Source: JAVVTQ01 sp036653595 (GTDB lineage Bacteria; Bacillota; Clostridia; Oscillospirales; Ruminococcaceae). Taken from it: 64,000 nt of DNA. Of this stretch, positions 44,273 to 53,209 are shown one piece after another. How positions within the stretch are numbered: position 1 is the stretch's first letter; every line of letters starts with the position of its first letter. Below the pieces are notes generated by a model. That model worked only from the letters and a program-made list of their open reading frames with translations. It was not told where the DNA came from and did no database searches. Position numbers and translations under genes: made by a program. The DNA is taken from contig JAVVTQ010000005.1 of the NCBI GenBank assembly GCA_036653595.1, forward strand, positions 14,426-78,425, given 5' to 3'.

Positions 44273-45595
44273 ATGGCACTTATTGAGCACAACAAAATCG
44301 AGGACGGAAAATATCTCCTCGTTGCTTCTATCGAAAAGAATGATTTTTTATCCGCAGTTGAGAAAGTATACAGACGCGAGAACAAGAAAATCACGATTCC
44401 CGGCTTTAGAAAGGGAAAAGCACCGCGAAATATACTTGAAAAAATGTACGGCGAGAGCTTTTTTTATGAAGATGCTGTGAACGAGCTTCTTCCGGAATGT
44501 TTTGAAAAAGCTATTGATGAGACTAAAATCAAATATGTCGGCCGTCCCGAGGTCGATGTCACCGAAGTCGACAAGGAAAAAGGTGCTACCGTCAAATTTA
44601 CGGTTACTCTTCGCCCGGAGCTTGCGGTGAAGAAATACAAAGGACTCGCCGCAACAAAGTACATCGACGAAGTTAAGCCTGAGGATGTCGATGACAGACT
44701 CAAGGAGATGCTCGAGGAAAACGTGCGCGTGATCAAAGTTGAGAGTGGCTTGGCTGAAAACGGAGATATAGCCAATATTGATTTTGAGGGCTTTGTCGAC
44801 GATGTCGCTTTCAGCGGTGGCAAAGGCGAGAAATATGACCTCACACTAGGAGGCCATCAGTTTATCGAGGGCTTTGAGGAGCAGGTTATAGGACACACAA
44901 TCGGCGATGAATTTGACGTAAACGTCACTTTCCCGGAGGACTACAATGCGAAAGAACTTGCAGGCAAGGTGGCCGTTTTCAAGACAAAGCTCAATGAGCT
45001 GAGCAAAAAGGAATACCTACCGCTTGATGACGATTTTGCTAAGGATGTCAGCGAATTTGACACTCTTGACGAGCTGAAAAAGGATATTGAAAAAAAGGCG
45101 GCGGAAGACCGCGAAGAAAAAGCAAAGGCTCAGTTGGAAAACGACTTGGTAGAGGAGGTTGCAAAGTCTCTTGAGGGCGACGTGCCTCCCGTTATGATTG
45201 AGGACAAGATAGACGACTTGATAAAAGATTTTGACTATCGCCTAAGTTCACAGGGACTTGACATAAACAAATATCTCAAGTACACCGGCTTCGATATGGA
45301 GCACTTCCGCGAGACGTTTAAAGAGCAGGCCGAAAAGCAGGTAAAACAGCGCCTCGCACTCGAAGCTGTCGCTTTGGCTGAAAAGATTTCAATTGAGGAC
45401 GGCGAGGTTGACAAGGAATACGACCGCCTTGCCAAGCTTTACACAATGGATATCGAGCAGGTGAAAAATCTTCTCAGAGCATCTGACCTTGAAGAGGATT
45501 TGCTCGCGAACAAGGCTATTGATTTTGTTCTCGAAAACGCAAAAATAAAAGTTGCTCCGACCGCTGAGCGCGAAGAGAAAAAAGACGCGCAATAG
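44273..45595 (+). CDS. tig: Trigger factor
   Basis: A 440-residue ribosome-bound chaperone and peptidyl-prolyl isomerase. The N-terminal ribosome-docking motif is present as IPGFRKGKAPRNILEKMYG (consensus GFRxGxxP). The FKBP-type domain follows with NIDFEGFVDD and the GHQFIEGFEEQVIG strand, then a long helical C-terminal arm. The length is typical (430-450). It is followed by clpP, clpX and lon, the standard chaperone-protease order. Confidence 0.97.
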   Translation: MALIEHNKIEDGKYLLVASIEKNDFLSAVEKVYRRENKKITIPGFRKGKAPRNILEKMYGESFFYEDAVNELLPECFEKAIDETKIKYVGRPEVDVTEVDKEKGATVKFTVTLRPELAVKKYKGLAATKYIDEVKPEDVDDRLKEMLEENVRVIKVESGLAENGDIANIDFEGFVDDVAFSGGKGEKYDLTLGGHQFIEGFEEQVIGHTIGDEFDVNVTFPEDYNAKELAGKVAVFKTKLNELSKKEYLPLDDDFAKDVSEFDTLDELKKDIEKKAAEDREEKAKAQLENDLVEEVAKSLEGDVPPVMIEDKIDDLIKDFDYRLSSQGLDINKYLKYTGFDMEHFRETFKEQAEKQVKQRLALEAVALAEKISIEDGEVDKEYDRLAKLYTMDIEQVKNLLRASDLEEDLLANKAIDFVLENAKIKVAPTAEREEKKDAQ

Positions 45596-45605
45596 CATAG
45601 ACAGT

Positions 45606-45634
45606 ATGACAACTGAATAATCGACCTCTATAAG
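45606..45634 (+). promoter_or_regulatory. Candidate promoter for clpP-clpX
   Basis: ATGACA at 45606-45611, 17 bases, TATAAG at 45629-45634. Each box matches the consensus at five of six positions. The clpP start is about 37 bases downstream. I saw no CIRCE element or CtsR heptad repeat. Confidence 0.5.
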
Positions 45635-45670
45635 GCCTATTATATTATCATTTGAACGGAGGATTATAAA

Positions 45671-46252
45671 ATGAGCTTAGTACCAATGGTAATTGAACAG
45701 ACAAATCGCGGCGAGCGGTCCTATGACATATTTTCGAGACTTCTCAATGACAGAATTGTCATGCTTTCGGAGGAAGTGAACGACGTAACGGCCAGCCTTA
45801 TTGTGGCACAGCTTCTGTACCTTGAGGGGCAAGACCCGACGAAGGACATAAGCTTGTATATCAACAGTCCCGGAGGATCCATAACGGCCGGCATGGCAAT
45901 ATACGACACGATGAACTACATCAAGTGCGATGTTTCAACGATATGTGTCGGAATGGCCGCGTCTATGGCGGCGTTTCTGCTGGCAGCCGGTGCAAAGGGA
46001 AAGCGACAGGCGCTGCCCAACAGTGAAATTGTGATTCACCAGCCCTTGGGAGGCATACAGGGACAGGCATCTGACATGAAAATTCACACAGACAGAATCC
46101 TGCGCATAAAAGCCAAGCTCAACGGACTGCTCTCCGAATTTACAGGCCAGCCCATTGAGGTTATAGAGCGCGATACCGAGCGCGACAATTTCCTTGAGGC
46201 CGACGAAGCTGCAGCATACGGACTTGTCGACAAGGTCATAACAAAACGCTGA
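45671..46252 (+). CDS. clpP: ATP-dependent Clp protease proteolytic subunit
   Basis: A 193-residue serine protease that forms a tetradecameric chamber. The catalytic serine is in VGMAASMAAFLLAAG, the histidine in SEIVIHQPLGG, and the Asp in the C-terminal RDNFLEADEAAAYGLVDKV segment. The SYDIFSRLLNDRIV N-terminal part is standard. Starts after CGGAGG. Followed 13 bases later by clpX, its unfoldase partner. Confidence 0.97.
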   Translation: MSLVPMVIEQTNRGERSYDIFSRLLNDRIVMLSEEVNDVTASLIVAQLLYLEGQDPTKDISLYINSPGGSITAGMAIYDTMNYIKCDVSTICVGMAASMAAFLLAAGAKGKRQALPNSEIVIHQPLGGIQGQASDMKIHTDRILRIKAKLNGLLSEFTGQPIEVIERDTERDNFLEADEAAAYGLVDKVITKR

Positions 46253-46265
46253 AGACGGAGATTTT

Positions 46266-47513
46266 ATGGGGAACAATAAAAAGGTGATGCGCTGTGCGTT
46301 CTGCGGAAAAACGCAGGATGAAGTTGAGAGAATGCTAGTTGGTCCGAACACTTATATTTGCAACGAATGCGTGAGCCTTTGTTATTCTCTTCTGGAACAG
46401 GATGGAATCATCGATACTCACAATGACCAGCATCCAAATATAAAACGTACTCGCACGCGCGAAGAAGCTCTCCTAAAACCGCGTCAGATAAAAGAGATTC
46501 TCGACTCCTATGTAATCGGACAGGAGGACGCAAAGGTTGTTCTCGCGGTTTCCGTTTACAATCACTACAAGAGAATTGCAAACAACGAATCCAGCGACAT
46601 TGAACTTCAAAAGAGCAACATTTTGCTGCTTGGCCCATCTGGTGTCGGTAAAACATATCTTGCGCAGACACTTGCCAAAACTCTTGACGTCCCTTTTGCA
46701 ATTGCCGATGCAACGACATTGACAGAGGCCGGATATGTTGGAGAGGATGTCGAAAATATCCTTCTTAAGCTAATCCAGGCTGCCGATTTTGACATTGCAC
46801 GCGCAGAAAAAGGAATAATTTATATCGACGAGCTTGACAAAATCACCCGCAAGAGTGAAAATCCGTCGATAACGCGCGATGTCGGCGGTGAGGGTGTACA
46901 GCAGGCGCTTCTTAAAATTCTGGAGGGCACGGTGTCAAATGTGCCACCCGGTGGCGGAAGAAAGCACCCGCAGCAGCAGTTTATACAGATTGACACAAAG
47001 AATATTCTTTTTATCTGCGGCGGTGCTTTTGACGGCATCGACAAGATTATTGAGACACGTGTCGGTAATTCATCGCTGGGATTCGGCGCGACAATCAAGG
47101 ATGAGAGCTTTGATGCGAAGGGCGACTTGGTAAAGCAGGTCACGGCGCATGATGTGGTCAAGTATGGCCTCATACCGGAGCTTATAGGGAGAATACCCGT
47201 CATAACGGTACTCGACAACCTAAATGAAGACATGCTTATCAGAATTCTCAAGGAACCGAAAAACTCGCTCATCAAACAGTATCAGCGAATCATGGCTATG
47301 GATAAAATCGAGCTTGATTTTACAGAGGACTCACTGCGCGAGATTGCCAAAAAGGCAATTGAAAGAAAGAGCGGCGCGCGAGGACTTCGCTCCATCATGG
47401 AAACGATGCTGATTCCGATTATGTACGACGTGTCCTCCCGCCGAGATGTAGCAAAAATAACAGTTGACTTAAACTGCGTGCAGACGGGTGTGCCAAAGCT
47501 CACATTGTTTTAA
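46266..47513 (+). CDS. clpX: Clp protease ATP-binding subunit ClpX
   Basis: A 415-residue AAA+ unfoldase. The N-terminal zinc-binding domain has CAFCGKTQDEV and ICNECVSLC. The P-loop is LLGPSGVGKTYLAQ and Walker B IIYIDELDKI; the pore loop GYVGEDVE follows. Sensor 2 lies in the SGARGLRSIME segment. Full length for the family. It feeds substrates to ClpP from the gene just upstream. Confidence 0.98.
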   Translation: MGNNKKVMRCAFCGKTQDEVERMLVGPNTYICNECVSLCYSLLEQDGIIDTHNDQHPNIKRTRTREEALLKPRQIKEILDSYVIGQEDAKVVLAVSVYNHYKRIANNESSDIELQKSNILLLGPSGVGKTYLAQTLAKTLDVPFAIADATTLTEAGYVGEDVENILLKLIQAADFDIARAEKGIIYIDELDKITRKSENPSITRDVGGEGVQQALLKILEGTVSNVPPGGGRKHPQQQFIQIDTKNILFICGGAFDGIDKIIETRVGNSSLGFGATIKDESFDAKGDLVKQVTAHDVVKYGLIPELIGRIPVITVLDNLNEDMLIRILKEPKNSLIKQYQRIMAMDKIELDFTEDSLREIAKKAIERKSGARGLRSIMETMLIPIMYDVSSRRDVAKITVDLNCVQTGVPKLTLF

Positions 47514-47518
47514 ATCGT

Positions 47519-47542
47519 GAGGAGCGCTGAGAGGCGTTCCTC
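47519..47542 (+). terminator. Possible terminator after clpX
   Basis: A nine-base-pair stem (47519-47527 with 47534-47542, including one G-T pair) with a six-base loop. It is followed by a sequence with few T residues, so it is a weak terminator or a processing stem. Confidence 0.45.
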
Positions 47543-47648
47543 ATTTGCATTATCTGCACTTATACTTTATAATACAAAATATGTTTTTGCTTAACATTGA
47601 GGAAATATAAATATACTATAATTAAACAAAACATACGCGAGGAAACCT

Positions 47649-50069
47649 ATGGCAACAAAAGTCTTATTGAAAAACAGAGAGATTACGACACTTCCAATGA
47701 TTCCGATGAGGGGCGTTGTGGTATTTCCCGATACGGTAAATCATTTTGACGTGAGCAGAAAGCGCTCTATCAATGCTATAGAGCAGGCGATGAAAAACCG
47801 CACGCCGATTTTTCTTCTCACACAGCGCGATGTCGCGGTGGACGAACCGCAAATTGACGATATGTTCCGATATGGCGTTGTTGCGGACGTCAAGCAAATA
47901 CTGCGAATAACGGATGACATAATAAAGGTTTTGGTAAATTGCAATTACCGCGCAAAAATCATCGGGCTTTCTTCCGATGATGAATTTTACTATGCGCAGA
48001 TTGCAAAGGCGCCGATTCACAGGCTGCGGCCAGACGACAAAAATGATGCTGAGGCGCTTGTCAGAACCATACGCGAGCAGTTGGACGACTATATGGAGCA
48101 TTACCCAAAGATTTCAGGCGAGATTATCATGTCCGCATACGCCTCCACGGACCCCTCGAAGCTTGTGGAATTTTTGGCATTTAATCTAAATTTCGACTAC
48201 GCTGCAAAACAGCGCATATTGAGCGAATCGAGTGTTATAAAGCGCTTGCAGCTGCTGCTGGAGGCTCTTGTCAAAGAGAATAATGTCCTCAACATAGAGC
48301 GAGAAATAAATGACAAGGTACAGGAATCTATCGATAAAAATCAGCGCGAGTACTACCTTCGCGAGCAGATTCGCACTATCTCCACTGAGCTTGGCGACAC
48401 AACAGACACGCTGACCGAGGCAGATGAATACAGGAAAAAGATAACCGCTCTGCCGCTGGAGGACACGTATAAGACGAAGCTGCAAAAGGAAGTGGAGCGG
48501 CTTGTGCAGACACCGGCAAATTCTCAGGAATCGGCGGTTATTCGCACATATCTCGACACTGTGGTAGAGCTACCATGGAGCGTGTGTTCCGACGACAATT
48601 TTGACTTGAAGAATGCCGAAAAGATACTGGACAGAGATCATTTTGGCCTTGAAAAGGTAAAGGAACGCATATTGGAATTCTTGGCAGTGCGCAGCCTGAC
48701 GGGAAATTTCGGCGCTCAGATTATATGCCTTGTCGGCCCTCCCGGAGTCGGAAAGACTTCGATTGCGCGCTCTGTGGCGGAATGCATGAACAGAAAATTT
48801 GTCAGGATGTCGCTCGGAGGCATAAAGGATGAGAGCGAGATTCGTGGGCACAGACGAACATATGTGGCGTCGATGCCCGGCAGGATAATAGCGTCAATTG
48901 AACAGGCGGGTACCTCCAACCCCGTGATACTTCTAGATGAAATTGACAAGCTCGGCAATGATTTTCGCGGAGATCCGGCGTCGGCGCTTCTCGAAGTGCT
49001 TGACCCGGAGCAGAACAACAGCTTCCGCGACCATTTTCTCGACCTGCCGTATGATTTGAGCAAGGTCTTGTTTTTGACAACGGCAAATGACCGCGGTGCA
49101 ATACCGGGGCCGCTTCTCGACAGAATGGATGTAATAGAGATTTCCAGCTATACGAGACAGGAAAAATTCAAAATAGCGAAGCTTCATCTCCTGCGCAAAC
49201 AAATCGAAAAACACGGATTGAACGCTCTTCAATTTGGAATCTCAGATAGCGCGCTTTACCGTGTCATCGATGATTATACGCGTGAGGCAGGCGTGAGGCA
49301 ACTGGAGCGTCAGCTCGCGAAGCTCATACGAAAATCTGCCAGAAAACTTGTTTCCAAGGAGATGGAAAAAATTCTGATTGAGGCGGATATGCTTGAGGAG
49401 CTGCTGGGACCCAGCATGACGCGCGGCAGCATAACAAGCCTCGGTGAAACTGTCGGCGTTGTCAATGGGCTTGCGTGGACGTCTGTTGGCGGGGAGACAA
49501 TGCCCGTTGAGGTGACCGTCGTCAAGGGAAGCGGGAAGCTCGAAATTACAGGAAGCCTCGGCGATATTATGAAGGAGTCGGCAAAGCTTGCTCTTACATA
49601 TTGCAGGACGCTCGACGCAAGCTATGATATACCGGAAAATCTGCTCAAGGAATACGATATACATATACATGCGCCGGAGGGGGCTGTGCCCAAGGACGGC
49701 CCGTCGGCGGGAGTGACGCTCGCCACCGCGCTTGTTTCGGCAATTTCCGGTATGACGGTGCGCAGAAGCCTTGCTATGACAGGGGAAATCACCTTAAAGG
49801 GAAAGGTTATCGCCATCGGCGGGCTTAAAGAAAAATTAATTGCGGCATATAAGGAAAAAATCAAAACCGTGATTATTCCAAAGGACAATGTCTGTGATCT
49901 TGTGGAAATCCCATCTGAGGTGACTTTGGCGCTTAAGATAATTCCTGTGGAGAAAATCGACGAAGTGCTGTCGCTCGCACTTATAAAGCCAAAGAGAAAA
50001 ACACCCGAGTTCAAGCATTTGACTGCCATGAAGGACAATGCAGACCACACCGCCGCAATACCGATTTAA
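47649..50069 (+). CDS. lon: ATP-dependent protease Lon (LonA)
   Basis: An 806-residue single-chain AAA+ protease. The N-terminal LAN domain begins LPMIPMRGVVVFP. Walker A is GPPGVGKTSIARS and Walker B VILLDEIDKL. The proteolytic dyad is the serine in PKDGPSAGVTLATALVS and the lysine in GGLKEKLIAAYKE. It is full length and follows clpX, as in Bacillus (lonB-lonA-ysxC). An A+T-rich region with TATAAT at 47617-47622 lies upstream but lacks a good -35. Confidence 0.98.
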   Translation: MATKVLLKNREITTLPMIPMRGVVVFPDTVNHFDVSRKRSINAIEQAMKNRTPIFLLTQRDVAVDEPQIDDMFRYGVVADVKQILRITDDIIKVLVNCNYRAKIIGLSSDDEFYYAQIAKAPIHRLRPDDKNDAEALVRTIREQLDDYMEHYPKISGEIIMSAYASTDPSKLVEFLAFNLNFDYAAKQRILSESSVIKRLQLLLEALVKENNVLNIEREINDKVQESIDKNQREYYLREQIRTISTELGDTTDTLTEADEYRKKITALPLEDTYKTKLQKEVERLVQTPANSQESAVIRTYLDTVVELPWSVCSDDNFDLKNAEKILDRDHFGLEKVKERILEFLAVRSLTGNFGAQIICLVGPPGVGKTSIARSVAECMNRKFVRMSLGGIKDESEIRGHRRTYVASMPGRIIASIEQAGTSNPVILLDEIDKLGNDFRGDPASALLEVLDPEQNNSFRDHFLDLPYDLSKVLFLTTANDRGAIPGPLLDRMDVIEISSYTRQEKFKIAKLHLLRKQIEKHGLNALQFGISDSALYRVIDDYTREAGVRQLERQLAKLIRKSARKLVSKEMEKILIEADMLEELLGPSMTRGSITSLGETVGVVNGLAWTSVGGETMPVEVTVVKGSGKLEITGSLGDIMKESAKLALTYCRTLDASYDIPENLLKEYDIHIHAPEGAVPKDGPSAGVTLATALVSAISGMTVRRSLAMTGEITLKGKVIAIGGLKEKLIAAYKEKIKTVIIPKDNVCDLVEIPSEVTLALKIIPVEKIDEVLSLALIKPKRKTPEFKHLTAMKDNADHTAAIPI

Positions 50070-50079
50070 TGGAGAATAT

Positions 50080-50667
50080 ATGAATTTTCACAACGTTGAA
50101 TTTTTCACGTCATTCGGTGTAAAAACACAATTTCCGGAATCGGAAAAACCGGAAATTGTCTTTTGCGGCCGCTCAAATGTGGGAAAATCCTCGCTTTTAA
50201 ACAAGCTGTGCTTTAGAAAATCAATTGCGCGCGTGAGCGCAACTCCCGGCAAAACAACCACTGTCAATTTTTTCACGCTTGACAAGGATTGGTTCTTGGT
50301 AGACCTGCCCGGATATGGTTATGCAAAGCGCTCGGAAAGCGAAAAAAAACGCTGGTCTGAGCTTATGGAGCACTATTTTAATTCCGCAAGAGATATTAGG
50401 CTTGTGTGCCTGCTGATAGACTCGCGCCATGAGCCATCTGCGGACGACTTTATAATGCTCGATTTTCTAAATAAAGTAGGTTTTTCTTTTCTTGTCGTTC
50501 TCACAAAGGTTGACAAGCTTAGCAAGTCGCAGCTTTGCGCCACGATAGAAAAAAGAAGCGACGAAATCAAAGGTTATGCACCTGTTGGAATAGTACCCTT
50601 CAGTGCCGAGACTCTTGAATATGCCGAAAATCTGCGCTGTTTTATTAGTAAAAATTGCACAAAATAG
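50080..50667 (+). CDS. engB: Ribosome biogenesis GTPase EngB/YsxC
   Basis: A 195-residue GTPase needed for 50S assembly. G motifs: G1 GRSNVGKSSLLN, G2 region around TPGKTTTVNFF, G3 VDLPGYGYAKRS and G4 LTKVDKL. Start at 50080 after GGAG; upstream in-frame codons overlap lon. The lon-engB order is conserved in Firmicutes. Confidence 0.95.
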   Translation: MNFHNVEFFTSFGVKTQFPESEKPEIVFCGRSNVGKSSLLNKLCFRKSIARVSATPGKTTTVNFFTLDKDWFLVDLPGYGYAKRSESEKKRWSELMEHYFNSARDIRLVCLLIDSRHEPSADDFIMLDFLNKVGFSFLVVLTKVDKLSKSQLCATIEKRSDEIKGYAPVGIVPFSAETLEYAENLRCFISKNCTK

Positions 50668-50703
50668 CGAATCTTTATTCATTTCATTTTAACATTGTAC
50701 ATG

Positions 50704-50732
50704 TTGACTTTTGCGCTTTTATATTGTAAAGT
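50704..50732 (+). promoter_or_regulatory. Candidate promoter for the TrpR-like gene
   Basis: TTGACT at 50704-50709, 17 bases, TAAAGT at 50727-50732. The -10 matches only four of six. Other TATA-like sequences in the region make the exact start uncertain. Confidence 0.35.
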
Positions 50733-50763
50733 GGGAAAGCATACTAAAGAGAGGAACCGTGAT

Positions 50764-51054
50764 ATGAACAGCAAAATACGCTCCGACGCGTTGGACAAAA
50801 TGTTTAGCGCGATCCTCACACTTGAAAGTGTTGATGAATGTTATGACTTTTTCGACGACCTCTGCACAGTTCCGGAATTAAAGGCGCTGTCCCAGAGATT
50901 TCAGGTTGCCGAAATGCTTCTCAATAAAAAAGTGTACAGTGATATTGTAAAAACGACCGGCGCATCAACGGCGACAATAAGCCGCGTGAACCGCTCGCTG
51001 AGCTTTGGAAATGACGGCTACAAAAATGTTCTCACAAAGAAACACGAAAAATGA
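50764..51054 (+). CDS. YerC-family TrpR-like DNA-binding protein
   Basis: A 96-residue protein of the TrpR/YerC superfamily. The helix-turn-helix region is VPELKALSQRFQVAEMLL followed by TTGASTATISRVNRSL. The start at 50764 has GAGGAAC upstream. Tryptophan binding is not implied; YerC-type proteins lack that evidence. It overlaps the methyltransferase by four bases, so it may regulate or be co-expressed with this small operon. Confidence 0.85.
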   Translation: MNSKIRSDALDKMFSAILTLESVDECYDFFDDLCTVPELKALSQRFQVAEMLLNKKVYSDIVKTTGASTATISRVNRSLSFGNDGYKNVLTKKHEK

Positions 51055-51788
51055 GCGGCAGCTATGAAGCGCTTGGCCTTGTCTATGACGAGCTGACAAA
51101 AAACGTCGGTTACGAAAAAAGAGCGGCGTTTGTCGACAGCACATTGAGGCAAAATAATATAAGCGGAATAGTACTGGATGCCGGTTGCGGCACCGGTACT
51201 CTTACTTTGTTGTTGGAAAAATGCGGCTACGAGATGATAGGTGCCGATTTTTCCGAAAATATGCTCGCTGTCGCCGCACAAAAGAAGCATGGCGCAATTG
51301 TCTTTTTAAATCAGGAATTATCAAAGCTGGATTTATACGGAACTGTCAACGCGGTTGTCTGCATGCAGGATACGCTGAACCATATCGTGTCCTTGGACAG
51401 GCTGCAATGTGTATTTGACAGATTTGCTCTGTTTACAGAGCGCGGCGGTATGCTCATTTTCGACGTCAACACATCATATAAAAGTGAGCATGTGCTTGGC
51501 AGCAACAGCTTTGTTTTTGAAACCGAAAAAAGTTTTTGTGTTTGGCAAAACGAGTACAGCAAGAGAAAAAAGGCGGTAAAGGTCACTTTTGATGTTTTTG
51601 TGTGCGATTGCGGCAAAGGCTACAGACGAATGACAGATGAGTTTTGGGAATACGATTATTCAGACAAGTTGCTGAGGCAGTGCCTTGAAAAAGCGGGCTA
51701 CAGTCTGCTTGAGGTGCTGGACGGCGAAACATATATGCCGATTCAAAATGATTCCCAAAGAGCGCTTTATATTGCAAAGAGGTTATAA
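51051..51788 (+). CDS. Class I SAM-dependent methyltransferase
   Basis: A 245-residue protein with the SAM-binding motif I VLDAGCGTGTLTLLL, motif II at MIGADFSENML, and the post-I segment NAVVCMQDTLNHI. The C-terminal half with MTDEFWEYDYSDKLLRQ matches small-molecule methyltransferases. Substrate unknown. It overlaps the TrpR-like gene by four bases and ends one base before the hslO start codon. Confidence 0.82.
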   Translation: MSGSYEALGLVYDELTKNVGYEKRAAFVDSTLRQNNISGIVLDAGCGTGTLTLLLEKCGYEMIGADFSENMLAVAAQKKHGAIVFLNQELSKLDLYGTVNAVVCMQDTLNHIVSLDRLQCVFDRFALFTERGGMLIFDVNTSYKSEHVLGSNSFVFETEKSFCVWQNEYSKRKKAVKVTFDVFVCDCGKGYRRMTDEFWEYDYSDKLLRQCLEKAGYSLLEVLDGETYMPIQNDSQRALYIAKRL

Positions 51789-51789
51789 T

Positions 51790-52662
51790 TTGAGTAAGCT
51801 TATAAGGGCAATATCGAAAAACGGGGGAGTGATAATTTGTGTCGTGGATTCCTCCGATATAGTAAGCAAAATGGAGGAATACCACAAAACCTCGGCGACT
51901 GCTTCCGCCGCTCTCGGAAGACTGCTCACAGCTGCCTCCCTGATGGGCTCTATGCTCAAGGAAGATGACTGCGGCATTTCCCTTAAGATAAACGCAAACG
52001 GCGCGATAGGGTCGATGTATGCCGTCAGTGACAGCGTGGGAAATGTGCGCGGATACTGCGACAACCCACTTGCGGATATGCCGTTAAATCCCGCAAATCA
52101 AAAGCTGAACGTTGGCGGAATTGTCGGAACACAGGGTGCGCTCACGGTTACCAGAGATTTTGGAACACGTGCGAGCTACAGCGGGGAGACAAAGCTTGTT
52201 TCCGGCGAGATTGCAGAGGACATTGCGGCATACTATGCGAAAAGCGAACAGATACCGACGGCGTGCGCTTTGGGTGTTCTTGTAAATACCGATCTCACAA
52301 TACGTGTTGCAGGCGGATATCTCTTGCAGCTGCTTCCCGGCGCTTCCGATGAAGAGATTGCGCTGATTGAAAAAAATATAAAATGTGCGCGCTCAGTAAC
52401 GGAAATGCTAAATGACAATAAAAGCGTGTATGATATAATCAGCGTGATTTTGCGCGGGTTTGACCCGGAGGTACTTTCGGAATCTCAAGTTGAGTACAAG
52501 TGCAATTGCAGCGAGGAAAAAATGGCAAAAGCACTTATAAGCATCGGGAGGGATGAGATAGCGCGCCTTGCTGATGAGCAGGATGAAACAGAAGTGGTTT
52601 GCAGCTACTGCAATAAGAGATTTATATACAAAAGAGAAGAATTACTTCAATTGTTTGGTTGA
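51790..52662 (+). CDS. hslO: Redox-regulated chaperone Hsp33
   Basis: A 290-residue Hsp33, a holdase activated by oxidative unfolding. The N-terminal chaperone domain has the NPLADMPLNPANQK-type region and GTQGALTVTRDFG. The zinc-binding redox switch is CNC (YKCNCSEEKM) and CSYC (VVCSYCNKRF) near the C-terminus. The start is TTG at 51790, seven bases after GAGG (51779-51782); upstream in-frame codons lie inside the methyltransferase gene. The protein ends in a normal LLQLF tail. Its stop codon is shared with a tRNA promoter. Confidence 0.92.
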   Translation: MSKLIRAISKNGGVIICVVDSSDIVSKMEEYHKTSATASAALGRLLTAASLMGSMLKEDDCGISLKINANGAIGSMYAVSDSVGNVRGYCDNPLADMPLNPANQKLNVGGIVGTQGALTVTRDFGTRASYSGETKLVSGEIAEDIAAYYAKSEQIPTACALGVLVNTDLTIRVAGGYLLQLLPGASDEEIALIEKNIKCARSVTEMLNDNKSVYDIISVILRGFDPEVLSESQVEYKCNCSEEKMAKALISIGRDEIARLADEQDETEVVCSYCNKRFIYKREELLQLFG

Positions 52663-52688
52663 CAAAGAGCTATGTCTTGTAGTAAAAT
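52659..52688 (+). promoter_or_regulatory. Promoter for the first tRNA group
   Basis: TTGACA at 52659-52664, 18 bases, TAAAAT at 52683-52688. The -35 overlaps the stop codon of hslO. The first tRNA starts 33 bases past the -10. Confidence 0.65.
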
Positions 52689-52720
52689 ACCACTTGTGAC
52701 GTTCAGTCAAAATCTCATTC

Positions 52721-52797
52721 GGGAGCATAGCTCAGCTGGTTAGAGCGCCTGCCTCACACGCAGGAGGTCACAGGTTCGAGCCCTGTTGCCCCCACCA
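52721..52797 (+). tRNA. tRNA-Val (anticodon CAC)
   Basis: 77 bases with an encoded CCA end. Anticodon stem CCTGC/GCAGG and loop CTCACAC give anticodon CAC. The D and T arms are canonical. The acceptor stem has an A-C mismatch at position 4-69 (GGGAGCA against TGCCCCC). First gene of the group; reads GUG codons. Confidence 0.92.
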
Positions 52798-52820
52798 GTT
52801 TAATTTTACATTGCATATTT

Positions 52821-52896
52821 GCGGGTTTAGCTCATCTGGTAGAGCGCCACCTTGCCAAGGTGGAGGTAGCGAGTCCGAGCCTCGTAACCCGCTCCA
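52821..52896 (+). tRNA. tRNA-Gly (anticodon GCC)
   Basis: 76 bases with an encoded CCA. Anticodon stem CCACC/GGTGG and loop TTGCCAA give GCC. The acceptor stem is perfect (GCGGGTT/AACCCGC). The T-loop is TCCGAGC rather than TTCGAGC, so the universally conserved position 55 is C. Confidence 0.9.
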
Positions 52897-52904
52897 ACAT
52901 CTCT

Positions 52905-52980
52905 GGGAGTATAGCTCAGCTGGTAGAGCACCTGCCTTACAAGCAGGGGGTCACAGGTTCGAGCCCTGTTGTTCCCACCA
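52905..52980 (+). tRNA. tRNA-Val (anticodon TAC)
   Basis: 76 bases with an encoded CCA. Anticodon stem CCTGC/GCAGG, loop CTTACAA, anticodon TAC. The acceptor stem (GGGAGTA/TGTTCCC) pairs with two G-T wobbles. Closely related to the CAC gene 180 bases upstream. Confidence 0.95.
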
Positions 52981-52984
52981 GATT

Positions 52985-53039
52985 GCAGCTCGCCCAATGG
53001 GCATAGCGTGTGCTAAGCCTGTGGGCGGCTGTTTGTTTT
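52985..53039 (+). terminator. Terminator after the first tRNA group
   Basis: CAGC and GCCCA (52986-52996) pair with TGGGC and GCTG (53022-53031), with a TAGC/GCTA hairpin inside (53004-53015) and a T-rich stretch after. The bases from 53041 to 53141 hold nothing I can identify. Confidence 0.5.
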
Positions 53040-53141
53040 AATCAAAGGTAACGCGATTTTCTTCATTTTCCCATCAGCAGTTGCCCACAGATTCACCGCG
53101 TGTCATCACAATCAAAACTCGATGTAAAAACATGTTTTGTA

Positions 53142-53170
53142 TTGACAAGCGGCATGATATTTGTTACTAT
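53142..53170 (+). promoter_or_regulatory. Promoter for the second tRNA group
   Basis: Consensus TTGACA at 53142-53147, 17 bases, TACTAT at 53165-53170. The tRNA with anticodon CAT begins 40 bases downstream. Confidence 0.75.
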
Positions 53171-53209
53171 ATTAAAGTTCACTGTACTCCTTGTGGAAGC
53201 TCACTATGT

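Noticed and set aside
52811..53041. A 76-codon frame across tRNA-Gly and tRNA-Val
   Set aside because: It consists of tRNA sequence read as codons, with no ribosome binding site.
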